From Klebsiella pneumoniae (GTDB taxonomy: Bacteria; Myxococcota_A; UBA796; SXON01): DNA of 64,000 bases. The DNA is taken from contig CAMAWH010000001.1 of NCBI GenBank assembly GCA_945861635.1, positions 1-64,000 on the forward strand, read 5' to 3'. Made by a program: the position numbers and the translations under genes. The notes beneath the pieces were generated by a model. That model had not been told where the DNA came from. It saw only the letters and a program-made list of their open reading frames with translations, and ran no database searches. Positions 9,835 through 18,404 of the stretch are shown here, one piece after another. Positions within the stretch are counted from its first letter, which is position 1. Each line of letters opens with the position of its first letter.

Positions 9835-9903
9835 GCGGCCTCCGAACCCTACGGCTTCTGCAAGGGATGGGCCGGCGAAAAAACAAGGAAGTACGGCAAA
9901 TGT

Positions 9904-9963
9904 GGGACACGGATGCCCCACCCCGAAGGGCGTGCATGGGATCCCATGGGGCACCCATGTCCC
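9904..9963. repeat. Imperfect 16-bp inverted repeat enclosing a perfect 14-bp palindrome
   Basis: Arms at 9904-9919 and 9948-9963 are inverted copies with 14 of 16 positions matching. Between them lies the perfect palindrome CATGGGATCCCATG (9935-9948), which shares its last base with the right arm. The element fills most of the 155-base gap between the end of mdh and the start of the VWA lipoprotein gene, both on the minus strand. There is no T-run on the minus strand, so it is not a classic terminator. An attenuator, mRNA 3'-end stabiliser or dimeric-protein operator is possible. Confidence 0.6.
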
Positions 9964-9989
9964 GACGCGGGGCGACACCCACCGCGGGT

Positions 9990-10970
9990 CTACGCGAGCA
10001 AATCCTTGACCGTCGTCCGCTCGCTCTCCAGTTCCGCCACCGTTCCCGCCATTTTGGCGCGCGCGAACTCGTCGTGGTCAAGGCCCTCGACGATCTTCCA
10101 ATTACCACCACCGGCGGTGACCGGGAACGAGAAGATCAATCCCTTCGGAACGCCATATTCTCCGTTGGAGCATACCGCCATGGACGTGAACTCGCCCGGG
10201 CGCGTGCCCAGGTGGAGCGCGGACATGTGGTCGATCGCCGCACTGGCCGCGCTGGCCGCGCTGGACGCGCCGCGCGCCTCGATGATCGCCTTGCCGCGGG
10301 TAGCAACGGTTTTGAGAAACTCACCCTGGAACCACGCCTCGTCGACAATGTCGAGCGCCGGCTTCCCGTTGACCCGAGCGTTGCGGAAGTCGGGGAACAT
10401 CGTATCGGAGTGGTTGCCCCAGATGCCGACGTTGGTGACGGCACCGCTGGTGACGCCTGCCTTTTTCGCGATCTGGGCCTTGGCGCGGTTCTCGTCGAGC
10501 CGCGTCATGGCGTGAAAGCGGTCGGCGGGCACGCCCTTCGCGGCGTGGAGCGCGATGAGGGCGTTGGTGTTGCATGGGTTGCCGACCACGAGAACACGCA
10601 CGTCAGACGCCGCGTTTGCTGCAAGCGCCTTGCCTTGACCGACGAAGATCGGGCCGTTGGCGGTGATGAGGTCGGCGCGATTCATGTCCTTCGTGCGCGG
10701 GCGACTACCGACGAAGAAAGCTTGATTGATTCCCTTGAACGCGGTGTTGGGATCGTCCGAGGTCTCAATGCCGTGGAGAAGCGGAAACGCCGAGTCCTGC
10801 AACTCCATCACGACGCCCTCAAGCGCCTTCATGCCGGGTGAAATTTCAAGCAACTGCAGGATGATCGGCTGATCGGCGCCGTAACAATCCCCGGCGGCGA
10901 GCCGGAAAAGGAGTGCGTAGCCGATGTTGCCTGCTGCGCCGGTAACGGCGACGCGAAGGGGGGCGTTCAT
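9990..10970 (-). CDS. mdh: Malate dehydrogenase (NAD-dependent)
   Basis: A TCA-cycle enzyme oxidising malate to oxaloacetate in the cytosol. The 326-residue protein begins with the nucleotide-binding signature [13 protein letters not shown]. It has the mobile-loop arginines in [14 protein letters not shown], the catalytic Asp/Arg region [14 protein letters not shown], and the catalytic His in [14 protein letters not shown]. The pattern is that of the cytosolic/Thermus-type malate dehydrogenases, not the E. coli type; the [13 protein letters not shown] stretch is normal for this group. A GAGG ribosome site sits about eight bases ahead of the ATG at 10970. The next gene in the same direction is the VWA lipoprotein, separated by a structured spacer. 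Confidence 0.95.
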   Translation of the reverse strand: MNAPLRVAVTGAAGNIGYALLFRLAAGDCYGADQPIILQLLEISPGMKALEGVVMELQDSAFPLLHGIETSDDPNTAFKGINQAFFVGSRPRTKDMNRADLITANGPIFVGQGKALAANAASDVRVLVVGNPCNTNALIALHAAKGVPADRFHAMTRLDENRAKAQIAKKAGVTSGAVTNVGIWGNHSDTMFPDFRNARVNGKPALDIVDEAWFQGEFLKTVATRGKAIIEARGASSAASAASAAIDHMSALHLGTRPGEFTSMAVCSNGEYGVPKGLIFSFPVTAGGGNWKIVEGLDHDEFARAKMAGTVAELESERTTVKDLLA

Positions 10971-11022
10971 GAGAGGACCTCGTTGGGGGTCCGCGATCTA
11001 ACGCGTCGGATAAAGGGGCGGG

Positions 11023-12555
11023 ATGCTTTGGAGTGCCATCGGCGACGAGGGTTGGACCGCGTTGGGAATCGCGGCGGCAGCCCTGCCGATTCAGCTCGCC
11101 ATCGCGTCCATGCTCGCGATGGGGCGGCGTGTACCGGCCGCCGCATCGCTGCTGATGCCCACGATCGTGCTTTCGTTCGGTTTGGCCGGCGTCGTTCGAG
11201 GGTTCGACGACGCCATTCACGCGCTGCGCCACATGCCGGACCCTGCGTACGCGCCGTGGTTTGCGATTGTCGATCGAGCGCGTTCCGCCGCGCCGATCGT
11301 GCCTGCCGCGTGGGCCGCCACGCTGCTACTCGTCGTGCCGGCCGTCGGGGCGGCGCTCGGTGGATTGCGGGAACCGAAACGCGGGTTCATCGGCCCGATG
11401 CTCGCCGCAAGTGCGGCCATGTTTGCTTGCCTCGGTTTGGTCGGTGCAGGCGTGCTGACAGCACCGTCACTTGCGATGCCGGGGCTGGCGATTGGGGTGC
11501 TCGGCCTGAGCGCGGCCGGGGCTGCCGCTGCGACGCGGCCGATGCGGGGAACGACCGCCGCCACCGGCCTCGCGGCGCTTGGCATGGGCGCCATCGCGCT
11601 GGCACTCGCGGGCGCAGGCACGCGGGAGTTTGCTATTGCAACCCTGTTTCCCGACCTCGACTCCCCCTTTGCGGCGTTCGCTTCCCTCGGAACCACGCTG
11701 GACGAGGCGCGGCGGGTCGACACGGTGCTTGTTGCGACGCTGGCATTGGCAGTGCTGGGCGCGCTACCGGGCATGTTGTTCGTTCGACCGAAGGTGCTCG
11801 ATGCGGCCAGCGGGCTCGATCTGGTTGGTTGTGCCGTGGCTTTCGTCACGCCGCTGCTCGGCCTCGCCTGGGCGCTCGCCCGTCGCCACGCGCTGACACG
11901 ACTCGCGGGCGTGTATGCCGTCGCTGTACTCGACGGCGGACCCGGGTATGATGTCCCGCGCGTAGAGGTTGTTCCACCTCGGGTTTTCGTCGTGTCCCCC
12001 ACGCCGATGTGGTTGGCGCTACACGACGGTGGTGGGGTCGAGAAGTCGCCTCTTGCCGGTGATATCAACGGCGTCAGTGACAGCATCGGGCGTGGCGATG
12101 CGCTGAGCCTGCCGCCGACGATGGAAATGCTCGACGCGTACCTCCTCCTCGCCGGCGCCGACGTCGGCGAGATCTCGCTGGTCGGGTGCGGGCAGACTGC
12201 GCCCGCTGAACGACGACGAATCGCGACGGATCCGTTGCGTGCCGTCGGCCTTTGCGGCGCCGTTCCCCTCCGCCTCCGGGTGGTTGAGAACCTGACCGTG
12301 CGCCGCACCCTCATCGCCCTGAAGGACGGGGAATTCGATGACGCCGGCGAGATCGTGGCGCTGGCGGATTTGGCGAACATCGACGGCCATGACGTCGTCT
12401 TGCGCGCGCAAGCAGACGCGACGGTTTCGGACCTCGTCGGCGCGCTCTGGGCGCTCCGCAAGGCCCGCCGCGTCTACCTCGGATGGGGCGTGGACCTCGA
12501 CGGCTCGGACATCGCGGTCGGTGTGAATCCCGACCTCTGGGTGGACGCGGGTTAG
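11023..12555 (+). CDS. Hypothetical multi-pass membrane protein with soluble C-terminal domain
   Basis: A 510-residue protein. Residues 1-290 hold about seven hydrophobic segments rich in Ala, Gly and Leu. Residues 310-510 are soluble and alpha/beta in character. The last part (VLRAQADATVSDLVGALWALRKARRV) faintly recalls the periplasmic ExbD/TolR repeat, in which a residue pair is followed by a helix choosing among 'R/A-x-AD' strands, but no charged TM residue of a proton-channel partner is seen. A strong AAAGGGG site precedes the ATG. The ABC exporter gene starts nine bases after the stop, so the two are probably co-expressed. The function is unknown. Confidence 0.6.
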   Translation: MLWSAIGDEGWTALGIAAAALPIQLAIASMLAMGRRVPAAASLLMPTIVLSFGLAGVVRGFDDAIHALRHMPDPAYAPWFAIVDRARSAAPIVPAAWAATLLLVVPAVGAALGGLREPKRGFIGPMLAASAAMFACLGLVGAGVLTAPSLAMPGLAIGVLGLSAAGAAAATRPMRGTTAATGLAALGMGAIALALAGAGTREFAIATLFPDLDSPFAAFASLGTTLDEARRVDTVLVATLALAVLGALPGMLFVRPKVLDAASGLDLVGCAVAFVTPLLGLAWALARRHALTRLAGVYAVAVLDGGPGYDVPRVEVVPPRVFVVSPTPMWLALHDGGGVEKSPLAGDINGVSDSIGRGDALSLPPTMEMLDAYLLLAGADVGEISLVGCGQTAPAERRRIATDPLRAVGLCGAVPLRLRVVENLTVRRTLIALKDGEFDDAGEIVALADLANIDGHDVVLRAQADATVSDLVGALWALRKARRVYLGWGVDLDGSDIAVGVNPDLWVDAG

Positions 12556-12563
12556 TCGCGCGC

Positions 12564-14291
12564 ATGGCCACCGATTGGCGTCGTCTCGTCTCCCTCGCTC
12601 GACCTGAAACCGGTCTTCTCGCGTGGGGCACCCTCGCGCTGTTCGTCGGCAGCGGGCTCACGCTCGTGTTTCCGAAGGGCATCGGAATCCTGATGGACGC
12701 CGTGCTCAAGCCGGACGGCAAGGCCATCATGGACGCAGCGATAGCCGTCCTGTTCGTTGTCTTCATTTTCTCCGCCTTTGCCTCGTTCTTCCGCGCCTAT
12801 TTCTTCACGCTGGCGGGGGAGCGCGTCGTAGCCCGACTCCGAAAAGACCTTTTCGGCAGCATCATTCGTCAGGAAATCGGGTTCTTCGACGGGCAGCGCA
12901 CCGGGGAGCTGGTGAACCGGCTCGCCGCGGACACCGGCGTCCTCCAGAACAGCGTCACCGTCAACATTTCGATGGCCTTGCGCTTCACGCTCCAGGGCGT
13001 CGGTTGTGTCGCCATCCTTTTCTGGACGAGCTGGCGGCTCTCCCTCGTGATGTTGGCGATTGTGCCGGTCGTGGCCGTCGGTGCCGTCGTGTTTGGACGC
13101 ACGGTGCGCACCCTCTCTCGCAAGGTGCAGGACGCGCTCGCCGCGGCGGCGGAGGTCGCCGAGGAATCCGTATCCAACGTTCGCACCGTGCGCGCGTTTG
13201 CCCGGGAAGAGGGAGAGGTGCACCGCTACGGCGTGCGGATCGACGAGGCGTTCGGGCTTGGGCGTCGTCTCGCGATTGCATACGGCGCCTTCCAGGGGGC
13301 CGGTGGATTCGCTGCGTACGCCGCCATCGCCGGTGTGCTCTGGTACGGAGGCACGCTGGTGATCGCAGGAGAGATGGGCGTCGGTGACCTGACCTCGTAC
13401 ATGCTCTACACGCTATTTCTGGCGTTTGCGCTCGGTGGCTTGTCTTCCATCTACAGTGACTTCAATCGCGCTATCGGCGCAAGTGAGCGCGTGTTCGAGC
13501 TCATCGATCGCGCTCCCGGTGTGGTGAACACCGCGGGTCGCCGCCTCGCGGAGGTCCACTCCCGAATGGCCCTGAAGGACGTACGGTTCAACTACCCAAC
13601 GCGGCCGGAAGTTGCCGTATTGAAGGACGTTTCCCTCTCCCTCGAACCGGGAAAGGTGCTTGCCCTGGTCGGACCCAGCGGGGGTGGAAAAAGCACGGTT
13701 GCGTCACTATTATTGCGGCTCTACGATCCAGACGCTGGTGTGGTTTCCCTTGATGGAGTGGACGTTCGGGAGCTCGACACCGTGTGGCTCCGCGAGCAGA
13801 TTGGCATCGTTGCGCAGGAGCCGGTCTTGTTCGCGACCACCATCGCGGACAACATCCGGTACGGCCGTCCGAACGCGTCCGGTGCGGAGGTAGAAGCCGC
13901 CGCAAACGCTGCGAATGCTCACACCTTTATCCTCGCGTTTCCCGAGGGCTATGCTACGATCGTCGGCGAGCGGGGCGTACGCCTGTCGGGCGGCCAGAAG
14001 CAACGGGTGGCGATTGCACGGGCGATCCTCAAGGATCCGAAGGTGCTCGTCCTCGACGAGGCCACCAGCGCGCTCGACGCCGAGAGCGAACATCTCGTGC
14101 AGGAAGCGCTCGACCGGTTGATGAGGGGACGAACCACGCTCGTGATCGCCCACCGACTCTCCACCGTGAAGGACGCGGATCGCGTGGTCGTCATCGACGG
14201 TGGACGGGTCGCGGAGGCGGGCACGCACGACGAGCTCATCCTCCGGGACGGTGTCTACAAGCGCCTCGTGGAGCGGCAGTTCGCCGGGTAG
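12564..14291 (+). CDS. ABC transporter, fused permease and ATP-binding half-transporter (ABCB/MsbA type)
   Basis: A 575-residue exporter half-molecule that should work as a homodimer. Six TM helices occupy about residues 15-300, with the coupling-helix region FFDGQRTGELVNRLAADTGVLQ. The nucleotide-binding domain has Walker A (GPSGGGKST, near 369), the Q-loop (QIGIVAQEP), the ABC signature (VRLSGGQKQRVAIARA, near 473), Walker B (VLVLDEATSALD) and the H-loop His (VIAHRLSTV). The sequence is closest in style to the TAP/ABCB10/MsbA group, which moves peptides or lipids. I placed the start at the ATG at 12564; the open frame before it is the end of the upstream gene in another frame. The substrate is unknown. 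Confidence 0.9.
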   Translation: MATDWRRLVSLARPETGLLAWGTLALFVGSGLTLVFPKGIGILMDAVLKPDGKAIMDAAIAVLFVVFIFSAFASFFRAYFFTLAGERVVARLRKDLFGSIIRQEIGFFDGQRTGELVNRLAADTGVLQNSVTVNISMALRFTLQGVGCVAILFWTSWRLSLVMLAIVPVVAVGAVVFGRTVRTLSRKVQDALAAAAEVAEESVSNVRTVRAFAREEGEVHRYGVRIDEAFGLGRRLAIAYGAFQGAGGFAAYAAIAGVLWYGGTLVIAGEMGVGDLTSYMLYTLFLAFALGGLSSIYSDFNRAIGASERVFELIDRAPGVVNTAGRRLAEVHSRMALKDVRFNYPTRPEVAVLKDVSLSLEPGKVLALVGPSGGGKSTVASLLLRLYDPDAGVVSLDGVDVRELDTVWLREQIGIVAQEPVLFATTIADNIRYGRPNASGAEVEAAANAANAHTFILAFPEGYATIVGERGVRLSGGQKQRVAIARAILKDPKVLVLDEATSALDAESEHLVQEALDRLMRGRTTLVIAHRLSTVKDADRVVVIDGGRVAEAGTHDELILRDGVYKRLVERQFAG

Positions 14292-14295
14292 ACAC

Positions 14296-15012
14296 ATGGG
14301 CATGGACCACCACGAGTTCGCTGGACTCGCTGCCGCCCTCGTTTCGATGCTCGGCTACCCGATCTACCTGCTTGATTTTCTGGGGCCGGGAACCGCTCCG
14401 CTACGGCGTCGTATGTTCAGGGCACTCGGCCTGCGCGGAGGAACCGCTCCGCGTCTGGCGAGTTGGGCCATCTGGGCCGCCGTTCAGGGAGTGATCTTTA
14501 CAGGCGCGCGCGCGCAGGGCGCGACGGCGACGAACCTGCTGCCGCTCGCCTATTTCGTTGGCTGTGTCACGGTCACCGCGGCTGCCGCGCGCGTTGGCAC
14601 TCGCGACGTCGGGAGACTGGACGTCGTCTGCTTCGCGTTGGCCGTCGTAAGCCTGGGATTGCTCGTCGTGGTCGATGACCCTGTGTCCGCCTTGGTCCTT
14701 GCCATTGGGACGGATACAATCGCGGGCGTACCGACGCTGGTGGCGGTGTGGCGCAATCCGCGGAGTGAGAGTCTGGCCGGCTGGGTGTGTTTCTTGACCG
14801 GGGCGGGGCTGAACTTCTTCGCGCTGTCGAGTCTGGATCCGCGAACCTGGAGCATTGAAACTGCGGGATACACCATCGTGGTCGTGGCGCAGCAGTTGTT
14901 TGTCGTCACACGAATCATTCTCGCCCCGAAGCATGTTCGCGACGGACCAGCGGAAGGCTCAGCGGCTCGGGTCATGCATAGGGGAAGCACCGGCGAAGCA
15001 CCCGACAAGTAG
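14296..15012 (+). CDS. Hypothetical membrane protein, seven-TM, PQ-loop/SWEET-like character
   Basis: A 238-residue protein with about seven hydrophobic segments. The segment GVPTLVAVWRNPRSESLAGW is like the 'P-T...S-E-S' hinge of PQ-loop and SemiSWEET proteins, and may mark a small transporter or lipid-handling fold; this is a weak resemblance. The ATG at 14296 lies five bases after the ABC exporter stop, so the two are likely co-transcribed. The C-terminal 25 residues are hydrophilic. It converges on the large membrane-protein gene on the other strand. No confident function. Confidence 0.6.
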   Translation: MGMDHHEFAGLAAALVSMLGYPIYLLDFLGPGTAPLRRRMFRALGLRGGTAPRLASWAIWAAVQGVIFTGARAQGATATNLLPLAYFVGCVTVTAAAARVGTRDVGRLDVVCFALAVVSLGLLVVVDDPVSALVLAIGTDTIAGVPTLVAVWRNPRSESLAGWVCFLTGAGLNFFALSSLDPRTWSIETAGYTIVVVAQQLFVVTRIILAPKHVRDGPAEGSAARVMHRGSTGEAPDK

Positions 15013-15030
15013 CCGGACGACGGGCGCCGC

Positions 15031-16863
15031 CTACGGAGCAGGCCGCGCGTGCTTTCGAACGCCCGCGCCATCGCGCCCGCTCTTGACGTCTCGCTCGCTA
15101 CGCCGCCGCTCCGCCTCGCGTGCGGCACGGTCGGCGGCGCGCGCAGCCGCACGTTCCGCAGGTGCACGCGGTCGTATCTCCGATTCGGGTTGCCAAATGT
15201 GGCTGCCTTCGGCGCATGCGCCCGCCGTGAGCGGCAGCACCCAACCACCGTCCACGCGCGCGCCGAAAACGGGAGTAAGCGCGGCCTCGATCGCCTCGGC
15301 TGCGCCCTCCGACAAGAAACCTTCGCGTGCACGCAGGCTCGAATAGCCGTCGGCCCGCAGCGCGACGCCATCGAGGACCAATACGCACGGATCGACCACG
15401 GGTGCGTCCGCTCGAAAGCGATTCCGCATTCGCACGGGCTCCTGCGGGATGACCAACGCGAACCACGCCAACAACGGGCGATCCGGCGCGAGTTGCAAAG
15501 GGTCCGGAGAGGCGGCCGGCGAAAGCCATCGCCGCGTGACCGCCCACGTGTCGATCGGGAGGACAAGCGAGCCGACGGCGGGCGTTTCCACCGTCGCCGG
15601 CAGTTCCAGACTCCACCAACGTTGCGGCGATCTCCCGGCCATCTCCGCCAGTAATGCCACCATCGCGAGCACGGCGAAGCGCGCGCGCCCCGCCACCGCC
15701 ACCCCCGCCGCGATGGCCAGAAACGGCACGGCGAACGCGATGATCCGCGCCCAGCCCCGCACCAGCGCAAACGGTCCGCCCAGCGCAACCCATGCCGAGG
15801 TTGGACCCCACGCCCGATTACCGAACAGGGTCGGCTCGGGTCCGGCAGCCTCCCAAAGGCAGAAAAGGCCAATCCCGGCGGCGAAACGCGCGTTCCAACC
15901 GCCACGCACGGCGCCGACGATGGCCGCCGTCAGCAGCACCCATCCCACGAAAGGAGCCGCCTCGTACCCGGGAAGATCACGACCCGGCGTGAAGCCGTCC
16001 GTGAGCAGCAACGACAGGTCGAACGACGCGACGCGATGCGCCGACGATCGACCGACAACGCCGACATACGGAAACGTCTGAAGCGCCCAAACCAGCGGAG
16101 CGATGGCGGCGGCAGATAAGGCGGCCACGCCGACGAGACCGAACACGGTCGTCCGACGCGACCCCGCGATGGACAGTGCCCACAGCGCGAGCAAAGGCTC
16201 CGTGAACGCCACGAAGATAGCGGCGTACCCGCCCGCCCACAGCGTCGGGACGAGAGCGACCGCGGCGAGCGCCCAAGCCGGCCCTGCTCCCCAGCCACCC
16301 CCCGGACGGCGCGCCGCCCAGAGCACCAGGCCAACGTGCAACGCGTAGAAGCCGTAGTCCTGCGCCTCCGTACGCCCGGCGTCCGCGAACCGATGGAGAA
16401 ACAGGGAGCTTGCCCCGGCCACCATCGCGAGTCCTGCGCCAAACCCGCCGACGTCCTTCTCTCCCAGCACCGCCTTTGCCCCGATGGCCGCGCCCGCCGC
16501 GCTCGCGAGCACGACCAACATATGCCACGTGTTCCAACCAAGCGCGAATCCGCGAGTGCCTCCGCCGGCAATACGGAAGGCAGGGGTCATCGCCAGGACA
16601 GTGGTTGGCTCCAGCGCGGCGGCCATCGCCGCGTCGGCGAGCACCGGATGTTCTGCACGAACGAACGGGCCGAAGCGCGACAAACCCACCAGCGACGCCG
16701 CGAGTGGAGGCGCGTGCGACGCGATTTCCGTCTGCAGGTCCCCGATCATTCGCGTGGCCGGAGCGGCGAGCACCGGCCACACGAAATGGAGGATCGCGAG
16801 CGCGGACACCACGACGCCAGCGCGCAGACCGATCGGCCATCGGGCGAGAAACCCACAATTCAT
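15031..16863 (-). CDS. Large polytopic membrane protein, GT-C-like, with charged C-terminal tail
   Basis: A 610-residue protein with 11 or more hydrophobic segments up to about residue 420, then a soluble region of about 150 residues. It ends in a strongly charged Arg/Ala/Glu tail (residues 565-610) of likely coiled-coil or disordered nature. The layout matches the GT-C/YfhO-like membrane proteins elsewhere in this window (36138, 39321, 51508, 61011, 62810), although sequence similarity is faint. It is the last gene of the minus-strand group containing uppS and DUF502, which fits use of polyprenyl-phosphate sugars. The enzymatic role is inferred from layout only. Confidence 0.6.
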   Translation of the reverse strand: MNCGFLARWPIGLRAGVVVSALAILHFVWPVLAAPATRMIGDLQTEIASHAPPLAASLVGLSRFGPFVRAEHPVLADAAMAAALEPTTVLAMTPAFRIAGGGTRGFALGWNTWHMLVVLASAAGAAIGAKAVLGEKDVGGFGAGLAMVAGASSLFLHRFADAGRTEAQDYGFYALHVGLVLWAARRPGGGWGAGPAWALAAVALVPTLWAGGYAAIFVAFTEPLLALWALSIAGSRRTTVFGLVGVAALSAAAIAPLVWALQTFPYVGVVGRSSAHRVASFDLSLLLTDGFTPGRDLPGYEAAPFVGWVLLTAAIVGAVRGGWNARFAAGIGLFCLWEAAGPEPTLFGNRAWGPTSAWVALGGPFALVRGWARIIAFAVPFLAIAAGVAVAGRARFAVLAMVALLAEMAGRSPQRWWSLELPATVETPAVGSLVLPIDTWAVTRRWLSPAASPDPLQLAPDRPLLAWFALVIPQEPVRMRNRFRADAPVVDPCVLVLDGVALRADGYSSLRAREGFLSEGAAEAIEAALTPVFGARVDGGWVLPLTAGACAEGSHIWQPESEIRPRAPAERAAARAADRAAREAERRRSERDVKSGRDGAGVRKHARPAP

Positions 16864-16902
16864 CGCGAACCAGCGTATTGCGCCGGGCCCGTTGCCGGCC
16901 GC

Positions 16903-17529
16903 CTACACTCGCACAATCTCCCCTTTCGACCGAACCATCTTGTCATCACCAATAACGCCGCAGCTCACGAAGAACTTGATGGCCTCCTCGACGGTCATGT
17001 CGATGTACACCACATCGCGGCGGGAGAGCACGACTGGATAGCCGAGATGCAGGTGGTTCGAGGGGAAGAAAACCACCATGCGGTCGTCTTCCGGGTCCGA
17101 GGTGACGCGCTCGTTGGCGACAAGCCCCAGCGTATGGCGCCCGACCATCGGGTATTCAACAAGCACAACCTGCGAGAACGGCAGTTTCGCGTCCTCTGCG
17201 AAGGGCGAGACAATCTGCCGCGTTGCGTTGTACAGGGAACGTACGAGCGGCACACGCGCGATGATCGTTTCAAAACCGGCAAGCGCCTGCTTGAAGAACA
17301 CTTTTCGGGTAAGGTAGCCGACGCCGAGGACGAGCAGAACGGTGACCATCAGGCCGAGGCCGGGGATGTGAATCGGCGAGCCGGCCGCCACCGACAACCA
17401 ACCGTCGATGTGGTTGCCAAGCACACCATCCACCATCTCGAACAACGCAAGAATGATGCGCCACGTGATGAACAGCGGCAGCAAAGCTAATAAACCGGCC
17501 AGGAAGGATTGACGCAGCGATTGGGTCAC
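16903..17529 (-). CDS. DUF502 family membrane protein
   Basis: A 208-residue protein with two N-terminal TM segments (residues 10-30 and 60-82). The DUF502 core is recognisable in TRQIVSPFAEDAKLPFSQVVLVEYP, the FFPSNHLHLGYPVVLSRRDVVYIDMTVEEA segment and the final 'SCGV' helix. DUF502 proteins are widespread, two-TM and of unknown biochemistry. The GTG at 17529 overlaps the stop of the upstream gene (GTGA), and the N-terminus VTQSLRQSFLAGLLALLP fits the family; the longer open frame upstream is a copy of the neighbour in another frame. Confidence 0.88.
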   Translation of the reverse strand: MTQSLRQSFLAGLLALLPLFITWRIILALFEMVDGVLGNHIDGWLSVAAGSPIHIPGLGLMVTVLLVLGVGYLTRKVFFKQALAGFETIIARVPLVRSLYNATRQIVSPFAEDAKLPFSQVVLVEYPMVGRHTLGLVANERVTSDPEDDRMVVFFPSNHLHLGYPVVLSRRDVVYIDMTVEEAIKFFVSCGVIGDDKMVRSKGEIVRV

Positions 17530-18404
17530 GAGAGAGTCTCCGGATCGAATGTAGGCACGGCCCAGCCGGCGCAGTACGCGTCGGCCGTCGTCTCGTCGAT
17601 AGCAACGGCCGTCGGCACGGTGAGCACGCCGGCAACGCGGGGGAGCACCATGCCCGTAAGCGTCGTGACCTCTGCGCACACAGCCGCCAGCAGATCGCGA
17701 CCGGAAAAGGCGATGTCCACGACGTTGTAGACCTTGTTGAGCGCGTAACGCGGCGCTCCGCCCGGCCGCAGCCGTACCGTCAAATAATACCAACCCGGGA
17801 GCGTACACGCGGCGAGCCGCGACACCAAGGTGCTTGCCGGAGTGCCGACGGTCACGACTTCTGCGCTCGGCCCGCCGATGTAGACTTTGCGGCCCTCCCG
17901 GCCATCTTCGAACAACTCTGTCGTTACGACACCCGCGCGTCCCACAACGCCCTCGGGCACCTCCCAGCCGAGGCCGCGGAGGGTCGCAACGTCGATGACG
18001 CCTACTCCCCAGTGATCCTCTTGTTGGTAGACCTTGATGCGCGGCGGTGCGCCCGGCGCGTTCCCCCTGTCAAACGCCACAGATACCGTCGTGACCGCCG
18101 CCGAAATGCGCAGCGGTCGGGCCCACCGTCCGCCGATGGTCGTCAACAAACGATCCAGCCGTTCGAAGAACTCCGGCCCCTCCCAACGGTCGTTGACGGT
18201 GAACCCCGAACCGCCGTCAGAGACCCGGTAGACGTCGTATTTGAGACCGTTTGTCGCAGGCGGAACGATCTCCGGAAGGTCGATGTTTACCAACTCGCGG
18301 AAGGGGGGGGGCATGTCCCCAAGCAGCGCGAGCGTGCCGTCGCGATGCGCGCGCGGACCTAGCATGACCACCTCGCGATCGGGGGGCGGGCCGCGCGTCG
18401 TCAC
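17526..18404 (-). CDS. Unknown protein between uppS and DUF502; faint aromatic-prenyltransferase-like beta pattern
   Basis: A 292-residue soluble protein. The GTG at 18404 overlaps the uppS stop (GTGA). The C-terminal two thirds repeats a strand pattern ending in Lys/Arg-x-Tyr (PRIKVYQQ, GRKVYIGG, RYALNKVYN) with intervening hydrophobic strands. That is reminiscent of the ABBA prenyltransferase barrel, whose basic and Tyr residues shield the allylic diphosphate. No metal-binding DDxxD is present, as expected for that fold. Neighbouring a cis-prenyltransferase makes a prenyl-related role attractive, but I cannot confirm it. A run of nine C on the coding strand (18303-18311) encodes three Pro after GDM. 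Confidence 0.5.
   Translation of the reverse strand: MTTRGPPPDREVVMLGPRAHRDGTLALLGDMPPPFRELVNIDLPEIVPPATNGLKYDVYRVSDGGSGFTVNDRWEGPEFFERLDRLLTTIGGRWARPLRISAAVTTVSVAFDRGNAPGAPPRIKVYQQEDHWGVGVIDVATLRGLGWEVPEGVVGRAGVVTTELFEDGREGRKVYIGGPSAEVVTVGTPASTLVSRLAACTLPGWYYLTVRLRPGGAPRYALNKVYNVVDIAFSGRDLLAAVCAEVTTLTGMVLPRVAGVLTVPTAVAIDETTADAYCAGWAVPTFDPETLS

Noticed and set aside
11217-12461. 414-codon minus-strand open frame under the membrane-protein gene
   Set aside because: Its translation is Ser/Ala/Arg low-complexity and antisense to an alpha-helical membrane protein with normal layout.
14550-15905. 451-codon minus-strand open frame
   Set aside because: It spans the ends of two convergent genes, is Arg-rich and has no recognisable domain; a shadow of the GT-C-like gene.
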